A program made the position numbers and the translations under genes. DNA of 64,000 bases from Pleodorina starrii (lineage: Eukaryota; Chlorophyta; Chlorophyceae; Chlamydomonadales; Volvocaceae): contig BRXU01000009.1 of assembly GCA_030267565.1 (NCBI GenBank), forward strand, positions 3,212,501 through 3,276,500. Reading direction: 5' to 3'. Shown here in pieces: positions 35,229-48,000 of the stretch (the first letter of the stretch is position 1; each line of letters begins with the position of its first letter). The notes beneath the pieces are model-generated. The model searched no databases and was not told the DNA's origin. It was given only the letters and a program-made list of their open reading frames with translations.

Positions 35229-37607
35229 GCAGGGGGCTGTGCAGGGGGCTGTAGAGGGGGGCGGGATGCTGTACAGAGAGGTCGGGTGCTGTGGAGGGCG
35301 GCGCTACCGGTATATGCTGTGGAGGAAGGCCGGGGGGAGTTATTTACGGATCGGATCGGCCGGAGCCCGCGGACGGTAATATGGTGCAGAGTGGGCGTGG
35401 GGGGCGGTGGTGGTGGGTTGCGGTGGCGGGGTGAGCTGTTGACGCTGGGGAATTGGACTGGGCGGAGTACAGGCGGGAGGGTCATGGGAGGCGTCAGTGT
35501 GAGGGCGCGCGTGTGCGGGGATTCAGGAGGATGATTTGTATCGCGCCGGGGCGCTTTGCCGGCTCCGCGATTGCTTGCGAACGATTCGCAATCAGGACGA
35601 GTTTGTGGAGGCAGCTGCTGCTGCGTGCGTGGACGAGTGGGCTCAGTCCGGGTCCGGGCCTGGCGTTCCTTTTACTACATGGTCATGGTACCTAACCTGA
35701 CGGCCACTGCGCAGCGGTGTGTTCTGGGCTGTGATTTATACACCTACTGGCTTGCGGCGGGGGTTGGGATGTGTGCTGCCGATCTGGCAGGCTGTCGGCG
35801 GCCACAGGACCCGCGCCGCTGACTGGCAGCTCTGCTCGCCGCTGTGGGGCTGTGGGGGCTGCGTTTGAAAGCCCCGCGCGCCGCGTTGCGGTTGTCGCCA
35901 TCGCATTGAGGTGAGTGGGTGGCGAACCGGCGACGGCGCCCCTGCGCCCGAGCGGCCGTGCCCGAACCCATGTCGGCATGGAGCATGGATGCGCATGCCG
36001 CAGCCACAGCCACTTGCCGCCGCCTCACCCTGCATCTGTGAGAGAGAGAGAGAGGCGCACGAGCGGCGCTGCAAGATGCGTCGCCGGGCGCCTGGTCGCC
36101 GTTGGGGTGCACGGCGGATTGGGGCGTGGCGCATGCGGGCATGCGGCCTGTGGCTGTGGCTGTGGCCCAACCGGCAGCACGGCGGTGGCGCTCCTCGCTC
36201 CGCACCGTTTCTGAATGGTGAGGAGGGAGAGGAACGGTGGCGGTGGCGCTGGCGGTGGGAAGCGTCCGGGGACGTAGCCCAGCCCCCCCCCCCCGCGAGT
36301 GTGACCCCGTGGGCTGGTGGCGGCGTGGGAGGGTGCGTGGGTGGTGGCCGGGGCCGCCTCCGTCACTCTTTCGGTTCCCAGTTGGCATAACGGACAGCGA
36401 CATTAACACGCGACCTTATTGGACGCGCGCGGCGAACGGACATGAGATGGCTGTGCCGGTCCGTTTCGTCAATCGACACAGCTGGCTGGCTGGCTGGGTT
36501 GCGAAGAGATTTATCGTTCATGAAGTAACGATCTTTTAAATATTTACAGGAAGACCTGTAGGAAGACTTCAGGGCATCGGGGGTACCACGTACCAGGTCC
36601 GTTCACACAGCCAGGACTAGCCTCGGGAAGGCCCGCGCGCTGCTGCCCCGGCACCGCGCGGGCGGGCCTTCCCGAGGCTGACCCTGGCTGTAAACCAAAG
36701 CAGAACGCCGCCATAAGTGCCCACGTCGTTCACGGCCCGAGGTGTCCCCATCCGTGAGCTGTCCGGTGTTTCCGATGTGTCTTGATGGCGGCAAATGGCC
36801 GGTGTTATGGACACGAACGAACGTGATTCGCGGCCAGAGGTGGAGCGCAGAAGGATGGCTGCGGACGTGACGTGGCCTGCGTTGTTTTTGGTCCTGAATA
36901 TGGGCACAGGGAGGAGGGGACAGGTGACAGGGGAGGTCTCCAGGAACCAGGATAAACGTGAGACCACGGCGGAGGTGCCCGCTGGGAGCAGGCAGCGGCT
37001 TCGGCTTCCGGGAAAAGCGCTTCACATAGAGTTGCTGGGGAATGCCCGAGGAATCGGTGACAGGGAGGCAGAGGGACCCCATGGCTCGCGCTCTTGAGTT
37101 GTGTTCCGCTGCAGGTTGCGGTGCCCACCGGGTTTCGGAGGAGCTTCTATCCGGCTCTGGATTAAGCCCCATGCCATTGCCGCGCGTGGCGCTTCAATGC
37201 ACCGTGTGAAGTTGCGCGGACCTGTACGTTGAACCCGGACCCAAGTCGCCACGTCCCACGTGCCACAGGAACACATGACAGATGTTCGTACAGAACTACC
37301 ATAACGGAAACATAAAGTTGGATACACAATTGTAACTGCATTGTGAAAAAGGAGATTGGTAGGTGTGAAGAGACGTTTCGGCGAGGATTGTACGCTTTAG
37401 TGATGAGGGCTAACTTGCAACACAGGTGCGCGTTCACCCTTATTATGTAATAACTCAAAGTATTCAAAAGAATGTTTAATTGTGCTTCAAAAGTTATCCT
37501 ATGCAATTACGGCTGAGTAAATCGTATGCAGGAGCTGCCGGGCGACGGCTGGCCGCTCCGTGGGACGCTTACAGCGTTCCCGAGTCAGCGTCAGGCCTGT
37601 TGCAAAC
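35229..37607. other. Intergenic region IFT81 to histidinol-phosphatase
   Basis: It contains a GA run at 36042-36053, a strong stem-loop at 36607-36691 (separate entry) and an AT-richer stretch at about 37290-37520 just before the next gene. No exon chain is seen. No TGTAA signal is obvious close to the IFT81 stop. Confidence 0.45.
36607..36691. repeat. Long GC-rich stem-loop (imperfect inverted repeat)
   Basis: Arms at 36607-36639 and 36655-36691 are complementary over about 30 pairs, including a perfect 15-bp core AGCCTCGGGAAGGCC, with a ~15-nt loop (CTGCTGCCCCGGCAC). It lies alone between two plus-strand genes. It could be a small-RNA precursor, a MITE remnant or a terminator-like hairpin. 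Confidence 0.75.
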
Positions 37608-39798
37608 ATGGCTTTGCCATCGGACTTTAAGGATTCTTACGTTGACCTGGCGCACCAGCTCGCCGATGCCGCTGCGCAAGTCACGCGCAAGTACTTCCGG
37701 TGAGCAATGAGCCGTTTCATCGGAGCAGGGCAGCTTCTGCCCTTCTAATTTGCGTTTAGCTCGAATCCGTAATGAATCGGCGGACCCGGCTGTCGTGTGC
37801 ACAGAACGTCGTTTGACGTCGAGTCAAAGGGCGACACGAGTCCGGTGACAATCGCCGACCGTCAAGCGGAAATTGCGATGCGCGAGATGATAGAGCGCAC
37901 GTTCCCGGAGCACGGCATCTTTGGCGAGGAGCACGGGCTCAAGTTCGGCAGCGGCGCGGGCTCCAAGTACATGTGGGTGCTCGACCCAATTGACGGGACC
38001 AAGAGCTTCATCACAGGTGCGATACTCTGGCGTCTCTGGGAGGCTGGGCCACGCATTAGTCTGCCGCAAATGTCAGGGACAGCAGGGTTTTCCCACCACC
38101 GTATCGTGTCGTGCAGCTGTACAATTGTGCAGCCGTTGCCAGCCGCACGCAACATCCCCACTGCCACAACCCACTCTCACGCGTGTGCAGGCAAGCCGCT
38201 GTTCGGAACCCTCATCTCTCTGGTGTACGAGGGATCTCCCGTACTGGGCATCATCGACCAGCCCATCACCAAGGTATGGTACGATATGGTACGGCGCAGT
38301 ACGGCAAGGCGGGTCAAGCGTCTTAATTACGCACCCATATCCGTCTCACCCACACCACCTCCGGGCCGACCCACGCTCAAAAGAAGTACATCGGTGCACA
38401 TCGCACCTGTCCGACACTGCAGCGTCCATCCGTCTGTTCCGCTAACGCCGTCTCGGTCCCTTCGCTGCGGTACCGTATCTTCTTTTTTACCCACATCTTC
38501 CCACCCCCACCCACACCTCCTCCCCACCCACGTACTCCCCCTCCCCCCCAGGAGCGCTGGGTGGGTGTGGTTGGGCGGCCCACCACCCTCAACGGCCAGC
38601 AGCTGCGCACCCGCACCTGCCCGGACGTCAAGCTGGCCTACCTGTACGCCACGACACCGCACATGTTCTCGGGTACGGCGGCAGTCGTACCATGCTGGTA
38701 CGACATCGCGGTCGCGACACAGTGCACCGCAAGGACTGTGCCGCGTGCGCTCGTTGTGTGTGTGTGGTGGTGGGGTGTGTGCGTGTGTGTATGTGCATTC
38801 TTCTTCTTCAACTTGAGCTCTTGGTTCCCAGGGAGGCGGGAGATGGCCTCCTTCCCTTCCCTGGCAAGGCCCCTCCTCCTGCTCCTCCGCTCCCCTCCCC
38901 CCCGCCCCCTCCCAGGACTGCGCGCTGCCACCCGGCGTGCCCCTGGAGCCACCCCACCCCAGTCCCACCACCTCCCGCGTCACCTCCCGCATCAAATCGA
39001 ACCGTCCCTTCCCGGGCTTCCCTTCCCGGGTATCCTGGTGGGCCGTGGCTCCACAAGCACCTCCAAGCCGTCGTCGCAATGCCCTGCCGTACAAACCCTG
39101 GGTCTGTGCCTCCACCTCCCTCCCCCCGGGGGTTGACTCCAACAGGAGACAACGAGGTCGCCTTCAATCGGCTCCGGGACAGTGTACGGATCCCCATGTA
39201 CGGCTGCGACTGTTACGCGTACGGCCTGCTGGCCGCGGGGCACTGCGACCTGGTGGTGGAAGCCGATCTGAAGCCGTACGACTACATGGCGCTCGTACCT
39301 GTCGTACAGGTACTGCACGAAACATGTCCTCTCTCTCTCTCTCTCTCTGGGGACCTGCCTGGGACGGAGGGAGCGCGTGACTTTTCTTGCGCCAGGACCT
39401 TCCGCCCATTGCCGTACATTCCTCGTCGCCCGGGGTCGGGACTCTGGCCCGGGGTCGGGACTCTGACCCCAACATCACCTGACAACATCACCTCGAGTAG
39501 CCCAACGCCTCCCCTCCCTCCACAACCCCCTCTCTCCCCGCTCCCGTCTCCCCGCTCCCCCCGGTCGGTCCCTTGTTCCTGATCCGCACCACACCGCCCG
39601 TCACCTCACGTCCCGTCACCGCCCGTCCCGTCCCGTCAGGGCGCTGGCGGAGTGATGAGCGACTGGCGGGGCCGGCCGCTGGTGTGGCAGCCCTCCCCGG
39701 GGGCCACCGACCTGAAGGCGGGTTGGCCGGGGGAGGTGTGTGCGGCCGGGGACCCGCAGCTGCACCGCCGGGCACTGGAGCTGCTGGACTGGAAGTGA
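37608..39798 (+). CDS. HISN7: Histidinol-phosphatase, plant type (inositol-monophosphatase fold)
   Basis: Six exons: 37608-37699, 37805-38016, 38191-38273, 38552-38672, 39146-39309 and 39640-39798. They give 276 aa with all phases closing. Plant-type HISN7 (IMPL2) removes phosphate from L-histidinol phosphate, the penultimate step of histidine synthesis, normally in the plastid. IMPase-family metal motifs are present: GEEHG (71-75), DPIDGTKSF (91-99), and Glu208 with Asp215 in VVEADLKPYD. KPLFGTL and GIIDQP are typical of the HISN7 branch rather than true inositol monophosphatases. The ATG at 37608 gives no transit peptide. However, the same frame stays open upstream to a stop at 37518 and reads Arg/Ser/Val-rich, like an algal transit peptide without its own ATG. 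A first exon further upstream may therefore be missing from this model. Confidence 0.88.
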
Positions 39799-41668
39799 GG
39801 TTGAGGGTGGCTGGGTGGTGGGTGGGTGGGTGGCTGGCTGTTGGAAGCAAGGTGTGGGGCAGGGGTGGGTGGGTGGGTGGGTGGGTGGGGTGATGGAAAA
39901 GGTACCGCAGCGGAGGGACGAACGCGGCGTGGGGGCGTGGGGGCGATGGGAGGCGGGGCAGAGAAAGAACCGAGGCGACGTTAGCAAACGGTCCCGGGGC
40001 TGGGGGGGCTTCAGATTGAAGCAGAGACGAGGCGGAGGTTGTTGGGAGGCTGGGGGCTGAAGGGTGGAAAGGGTGCGGCTCGACGGCGGATTGGGGGGAG
40101 GGGCTGCTGCTTTGGAGGGGGGACTGCAGCGGCATTCGGATGGGTGGAGTGTGAGCGGAATGTTGAGTGGAGTGTGAATGGAGTGGAGTGGAAAGGCTGG
40201 CGACGCGCGCGGGGTGTTGGGTTGGGTACTTGGGATGGGGCTGACGGCCCCCTAATGCGGTGTTGAGGTGCCGCAACAGCTCGACATGCGGCTGTTTGCA
40301 TGGACGGGGGGAGGCAACGGCGCCGTCAGCAACATGATCTTACACGCTGGTGAGTGGCGCGACCACTCCACCCAAGGCCCAAGGCCTCAATGATTACGAA
40401 CGGGCTGGGGGGGCTTTAGATGCGTGCGGCGGGTGGGGGTTGAGGTGAGGTGAGGTGAGGTCTGAAGGGGGGACGAGGCCGCAGCGGCCCGCTGGCGCGC
40501 AAGGACGGTGGCCGCGGTTGCGTTGGCAGGATGTGGATGTGGATTTGGATGTGGAGTGGCAGGTGCGGGTTGGGGTGCGGTTGCAGATGTGGCAAAGCGT
40601 TGTGGGCCGAAGAGGTGGCGCACACAGTGTGCTGTGCGGACAAAGGTTTCATCCCCCCACGTGCTTCGGCCAGAACGCCTTCCGTTACAAAACCGTCAGC
40701 GACGCTCAGTGACAGCATCACGCAACACGCCTCCTCTTTCAGCTCGCAACATCAGGCAGGCATTCCTGCACGTGTCTTCGCCGAGTGCGGCAAGTACGGC
40801 AACAACAACGCGCCCTCCTCCCCCACTAAAGATTGCTCAGTTGCAGCCCCTTCGCACCTCTTCACCTCGTTTCGATAAAGAGGTTGGCGCCAAGGCCGTG
40901 CGTTTCCAACGACCAACTACCATAACTGTACAGATCTGCAGCCCGTGACGCCGCCTCCCGCCCTTCCCCCTTTAATCCGCAACAGAGCATCATCCAGGTA
41001 CCGTAGGTAGGTAGGTCGCCGGCGTCACTGCCCGCCTGCGATGGCCCCCAGCATCCTCCCGCATGCTCCTTGCACCCTTCTGCACCATTCAGTGCCATTA
41101 CCGGTAGTGCCATTCATGCGATACTTTCTGAACGATGCGTATCCAATTTCCAGAACGACGGCTCTACGTCTGCCCTCCCTCCTTCCCCTCTCTCCTGCTC
41201 TCTTCCCCGTGCGGTGCTGGGACAGCATAGTGCAGGGCAGCAAGCAAAGCGATCAACCAACCAAAAAACGAATCAACGAACACCAACGTCTGCGAAGGAT
41301 ATGTCCTCACAGCCGCCGCCCTCCGCCGCCGCCGCCACGGCCCTATGGACCGCTCCGCAGCGGCTTATGGCCGCCCCAACGCGTCGCTGAAACCCTTAAA
41401 GCCACTACACCCTAAAACCCCAACATCCCCGCCGCCAGGACAGAGTCCCCGGGCTGCCCAGGCGTACGACCCTACCGCCCGTACAGCCCCTCCCCCCGCC
41501 ACCGGCCGCCCAAGGGTCCGGGGTTCCAACGCCCGCTAGCCGTTGTCACGCCACACACCACCCCGACCTATCCCTCCCTCCTCCGAGCTGCCGCCGGTGG
41601 AGAGGCGGCGGCAGAGAAGTGTGCTGGTGTTGACCTGGCTTAGTCAGGGAAGCTGCCGTCAACACTGC
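39799..41668. other. Region between convergent genes
   Basis: It starts with GGGTGGGT-type repeats (39800-39890). A segment at 40269-40350 looks exon-like: open frame with VPQQLDMRLFAWTG followed by a good GTGAGT donor at about 40350. I cannot place a partner exon with confidence. GAGGT repeats occur at 40440-40460. No TGTAA signal is seen close to either flanking stop. Confidence 0.4.
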
Positions 41669-44600
41669 TCACGCCACCGCGCTCTCCCGCAGATCCTCCC
41701 CCTCCCGCTGCTGCTGCTGCTGCTGCTGCTTGTGATGCAGCTGCATCTCCGGGCTCGGGTCCTGGTCCCGGGAGGGCTTCGCCGCCCCTTCCGGCTGCAG
41801 TCCCGCAGAGTTGCCGCCCTTCCCCAGCCCCCCTCCACCTCCACCTCCACCACCTCCAATAGCGACCTTCACCGCCACCCGCGCGTCCGCAACCTCGCCC
41901 TTGGCCTCGCCCTCGCCCTCACGCGCCCCGCCGTCCTCGATCGCCCGCAGCTGCACCCGCGGGCACCCACCATCTCCCTCGCTGCCACCGCCGGCGCCGA
42001 CGTCCGCATCCGGGTCCACAGTCGCAGAGACCGGGCTGTCGGCGGCACTACCGGACGAAGTGGCATCAGCGGCGGGGGCGGCGGTGTCTGCCGGCTGCTG
42101 TGGCTGTGGCTGCTGCTGCTGTGGCTGCTGCTGCGGCGGCGGCGGCGGTGGTTTCCAGTATTTGGTGTTGGGGTCTCCGTCCATGTTGTTCGGGTACTGG
42201 TCGAACCAGACGCGGAACTCGACCCACCTGTCGTACAGCTCCTTGTCGGACAGACCCGCGGGTCGGGCCGCCTCGCGGATGGCGGGCAGCCCCGCGGACT
42301 CGGCCGCGTACGCCTGCAGCCGATTGGCCCTGAGGGGGCAGGACAGGACAGGACAGGGAGCGTATGACAGGGCAGGACACAGGACACATGAGACATGGCA
42401 GGGCAGGCGGATTGGCAGCGGAATTAATGGGGAGCAGCAGCAGCAGCAGCAGCAGCAGCCGCAGGAGGGGTAAAGGGCTGAACGGAAGGTGTTGGGTCTT
42501 GTTGGTGCTGATGCTGCAATGCATGGGTCATTCTTACCCGAAGGGAAACACACACACAACCCATAGAGGCACAAACAAACAAACACACGAGAAGAGTTGG
42601 TACCTTTTGGGTTCCCTTTCGTAAAACGGTTCCCAAGCAGCCCAGTCACAGCGGGGAACCCGCATGATGACGACGATGCTGGTGGTGGTGAGACAACATG
42701 GGATACCCCATCTATCCCCGCACCAAGCCACCAACCCCGCCGTCTCCTTCGCTGCGGTATCTTCTTTCTCAACCACCTAACCACCCACCTGTAGATCCGG
42801 GCCTTCTGGTAGCGCTCCAGGGCGGAGGACACATCCGGCCACAGGGCCTCCAGCGCCAATACCAACTGGTGGGCGCTCTGAGAGGGGAGTGAGTGGGTGG
42901 GTGGGTGGGTGGGGTGGAGCAGGGTCGCGAAAGGGGTTTCTGGTGGTGGCTGCCGGCGGCGCCTTCCTCCTCCGGCCGCTCCCGCCCCGCCCCACCCCCG
43001 ACCCCCCCAGGCAACTGCAACTGCAACTGCAACTGCAACTGCAACTGCAACTGCAACTGCAACTGCAACTGCAACTGCAACTGCAACTGCAACTGCAACG
43101 GCAACGGCAGTTGCAACTGCAACGGCAATAGCAGTCGCCGGCTGCTGCATCCCAAATCCCCCCATATTTAACCTGTCGCGACAGCAAGGAGAGCTTCCGC
43201 GCCCGCCTCATGCTCCTCAGATACACACACACACACATACACACGCCTGAGGGCACAACAGCCTCCAATTCCTTAGAAACGGCACCCGCCCACCAACCAC
43301 CAACCTCCAACTTCCAACTTCCAACCTCCAGCCTGTCGCTAACCCCGGACAGGAATTGGTACCGTTGCTGCTCCCACCTCGAATGCCGACCTTGCTCCCT
43401 GACCCGGCATGGGGTGCGTCGCATGCGCCGCATCCCCCAGCAGCACCACCCGGCTGCCAGCACTGGCCCAGCGCTCCAGGGGCACCCTGTCGTACAGCGC
43501 CCGCTCGAACAGGGCCGACTCCGGAGTGGCCTCCACCAGCGGCAGCGCCCAATCCCATCCGGCCTCCTGGCAACGTGTGTGTGTGTGTATGTGCGTGTGT
43601 GTGTGGGGGGGGGGGGGAGAAGGGAGCGGTGGGTGGGGGTGGGGGTGGGGGTGGTGGTGAGGAGCAGAGAAAACAGGTCCCAACGAAGCGGGGGTTGGCT
43701 GCGGCCCTAGGGCATAGGGCAGCCAGAGAGCGCGCAGGAGCAATGACAGCTCGCTTCGGCGGCCGCTTCTGCTGCTCCGGAAATACCCGGTATGCTTCAA
43801 AGGGAAGGGTCCTCTGTCGCCCTTCACAGCCATCTCAACCCACCCCGCACCCCACCCCTCATCCCACCCCACCTGGAGTCGGGCAATGACCCGGGCCTTG
43901 CTGCCCGGGACGCCCTGACCTCCGCGGCCCCGCCACGTGCCCTTGTCCGCCCCCTTGCCGCCCTTGCCCCTGACGCCCTCCGCAGCCGCCGCCGCCTGGG
44001 CCTCTTCCTCGGCCTTCCCTCCCTCCACATCGTCAGCCGCCGCCGCCGGGCTGCCCGCGACACCCTTGACGGCGACGCCGCCATTATCAACTTCGGCCGC
44101 GGCGCCGTCAGCGGCGCCGTTGCGCTGCGCCTCCGCCATGGGCAGCTGCGGCTGGTCCAGGCGTTGCTGTTGCTGCTGTTTTTGTTGTTGTTGTTGAGTG
44201 AAGGACGGCTCGGGGAAGGCCATGCGGGCCTGCGGGCCGTGGTTGAGGGTGCAGGTGGGGATGCAGGACTCAGGAGTGAAAGTGGAGCGGAGCTGGGCGG
44301 AGCCGCTTCCGGTGTTCCGGATCGGCGGCTGGACCACACCACATATGGAGACACACAGCACACACGCAGCCACACACACACACACACGTGCGCAGGGCCG
44401 CGCATGTTGCCCAGCCCGGGTTCCCCATACACACACACACACACACACGCAGCCACACTCCCCCACCTGCCAGGGTAATCTCTTCTTTCTTACCTCACCC
44501 CACCCCCACCTCACCCCACCCCACCTCACCCCACCTCACCCCACCCCACCCCCACCTCACCCCACCCCCACCTCACCCCACCCCCACCTCACCCCACCTC

Positions 44601-44768
44601 ACCCCACCTCACCTCACCCCACCTCACCCCACCCCCACCTCACCCCACCCCCACCTCACCCCCCCCCCCCACCCCACCTCACCTTACCCCACCCGCACCC
44701 CCACCCCCCCCCCCACCCCCACCCCCCCCCCCACCCCCACCCCCCCCCCCACCCCCACCCCCACCCCC

Positions 44769-44810
<42 letters not shown>

Positions 44811-45043
44811 ACCCCCACCCCCCCCCCCACCCCCACCCCCACCCCCACCCCCACCCCCACCCCCACCCCCACCCCACCTCACCCCACCCCACCCCCACCT
44901 GCCAGAAGGTGTACCCCAGTCCGGCATCACAGACGATGAGCAGCAGGGTGGGGTCAACGATCTCGTCACCCCCCAGGCCGTCAGTGTAGATCCGCAGCTG
45001 ACCTGGGGGCGGGAGGTGGGAGGTGGGCGGTGGGCGGTGGGGA

Positions 45044-45081
<38 letters not shown>

Positions 45082-48000
45082 TGGGCGGTTGGGCGGTTGG
45101 GCGGTGGGCGGATGGGCGGTGACGATGAATATGGCTCGGTGAGGAGGGTTGGTTGGTGTCGTGTTGACAGGCGACAGCGCACGGCCCTGCGCTACGCGCT
45201 TATGGGGTGGCGGCCCCAGGAACAGGACCCAATCGGTGTGTGTATGTGGACCCGCGGAACCAGGACCCAGTCGGTGTGTGTATGTGTATGTGGAAGGAAA
45301 GGCGACTGCTGCTTGGGGCCTAGCGCCCGCGATCCACTCGCCAGTCGCCAAAAAGGCCTCCTAGAGACGAAAGCGAAGTGTTTGTGTCGTACACGTTGTC
45401 GTACCGGGATCATGGGCGTAGACCACGGTGTTGCCGCCGGGGTTGGGGAAGACGCAGTTCCAGTTCATGTGGCCCAGGTAACTGCCGAGAAGGATGCGAA
45501 AACGAATAAACGAACAAACGAATGAAGGAGCAAATGAATTAAGAAAGAATAAAAGCGGAGGGTGGGGCCCGGAGGGGATTGGAGTGTGTCTGGATGCAGG
45601 TGATGAAGGCGCTACGTAACGACGGCATGCTCGACTCGTTACTGCTAAGCATGTGCCGTACGCCGTACTTTTGGATTCGCTCACCTCCAAAGAGCGAAAG
45701 AGGCATTCAACACCGGACCAGGTCCTGCCGCACAGCACCGCAAACAACGCCATACTGCCGTACTACCGTACCGCAGTACAACTTACCGCGGGCCCGGATC
45801 GTCCGGAAACATGGCGGCGCGAATGGCCGAAAACACGCCGTCAGCGCCCACCACCAGTTGCGTCGTCACGCTTGGCTGGTTCCGGAAATGTACAACAGCA
45901 CGGCGAGCTGGTCGTACGGCCTGCGCCGTCGCCGACGGCGCCTTCACCGTCACGGGCTGTGAGTCGACGGCGGTGCCCGACGGCGGCGCGACCGACGCAG
46001 CGGCGCCGTCGTCGTCCTTTTGCTCGTCCCAGATCTCGTCGTACCCGGTGGCGACGTGGTTGCAGTGTACGAACTCGGGCGGTATCAGTCGGGCCAGCGC
46101 GTCCTGGGTCTGTCCGTTGTTCGTTGGGTACGACAAACGGGCAAGTTGGGCAGTTGGGATGACGGCAAATTAGGGGCAGCTTGGCGGGATGGGACTCTCG
46201 GGGCGATTATTGCGCGGCCGGAGCTGTCAGAGACACCGGCTGCCGTCCAGGCTGCCCAAACGCCCTAGCTGCCACAGCGTGTAAGGTATAATATCGAGCG
46301 ACCCGCAAAACTTGCGAGAACCATGCATGGCGATATAGCCCAAAGTACGACAATACGACTGCCGCACATACCTGCGCCCACCGTACGGTGTACAGCCGGG
46401 TGTGGCTGGGCGGCCGCTTGACGACCTTGGGATCCCGACCCGGAGGGAAGTACGAATACGTGGCGTCGGCGTTAACCACGCCGCGCCGCCTGCGCATCGT
46501 GTACGGCAGTTACGACAGAAAGTCAGAGTACGGTATGTGGTACGGTCGCGTGCGTCACACCCTCCATGTGAGTGGGCTTCCCTCCACCAACGCGGCAGGG
46601 AGCGCTCAAAGGAGGGCTCAAGTGCCGGAAAGGCTTTTCCCCTGTCTTGTCTTGCCTTGCCTGGCCTATTGGCCGGCCGTTTCCTCCTACCGGTAGCATT
46701 TTCCCAGGCCCGCCACCTCAGTCCCCCTCTACCTGGGCGCTGGGCCCCCTCACCCAGCACACCATCACCCACCACCCCACCCCACCACCACATCCAATCA
46801 CATCACCGCCTGGCTTCGTTCGCCAACGCCGCGTCCCTTCCTTGCTGCGGTTTCGTTTTCACTACAACCCACCACTACCGTACACACACATACACATACA
46901 CATACACACCGCCACCAAGCCAACGCCACGCGCACCCACACGCAGCTAAACCCCACATACACCACGCGCGGCATGGCCGTCACCGTCGCCGTCATCAGCT
47001 GCCTCAGTCGCGCGCCCGGAGCCCTGCCGCCGCGGGCGCAACGCAGAACGCACCGACGCGCCCCACGCGCACGCCTACGCAGCCACATACACAAACGGCA
47101 CAGCCACACCGCGGCACATACCGTACACACACGCACATACAGGGGCACACGAACAGACACGCAGGCGCGCGCAAGACCAAGAGGGCACTACGTAACACTT
47201 CCTAGCGCCCCTTTCCTCCCCTCCCCTCCCCTCCCCTCCACTCCGCTCCCCTCCCCGAGATGCATACGGCAGACACACACATACACACAGGCGCACACGT
47301 ATCCCTTGTCCCGAGGGAACACTTGTCCGAAAGAATTGTTTTATAATAGGATCAAGGAAAGCTGCGTGCGACATCCTTCTGGTGCCCGCATAGCTCAGTC
47401 GGTTAGAGCGGTGGTCTTATGACTCCTCGCAACGAGGGAGAGTGAGCCGCAGGTCCTGGGTTCGAGCCCCAGTACGGGTAACTTCATAGTCAGAGGATAG
47501 GTCAAGTGAGCGCTAACGTAAAACAGAGGTGAAGCTCCCGACACTAATGAATCTCGTATGAAAGAGGACTGCTTCACCGAGAGGAGATCGCGGAAAGGTC
47601 CTCCTCCAAGGTGCAAGAGGATGTCTGCTGAGGATCTTAGGTTTTGATCTGTTGGGCAGGGAACGAAGCCCCCCCAGTTCCTGAACGCGACGGGGGGTCA
47701 AGGGCCAACAAGTGCGAGCTGCACGGCTCTCCATTTTTATCCGCCCCCCGCGCCGCTTCGCTGCGGTACCTTCTTTGTTACACCCCCCCACACACCCCCC
47801 CACACACCCACCGTATCTCATCCGGCAGGTCCGGGTGGATGTCCCCCAGCGCCGCCATCGCGTTGGGCCCCAGTCCGATCATGGTGCTAGTCTCGTGACG
47901 CAACTGGCCGGACGCCTCAAACACGTGCGCGTCGAAGCCGCGGCGGATCAGACCTGGGAGCAGAAACGAGCGAGCGAACACACGCAACACACACGCACCA

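Noticed and set aside
37608..39798. True inositol monophosphatase
   Set aside because: The KPLFGTL and GIIDQP blocks and ~276-aa length match the histidinol-phosphatase (IMPL2) branch.
43011..43131. CRISPR-like array
   Set aside because: Direct hexamer repeat without spacers, in a eukaryotic intron.
42889..43250. QLQLQL, NCNCNC and TATATA-type open frames
   Set aside because: Translations of the AACTGC hexamer array in an intron.
44684..45182. Poly-Gly, poly-Pro and TPTP-type open frames
   Set aside because: Translations of the C/A-rich intronic tract.
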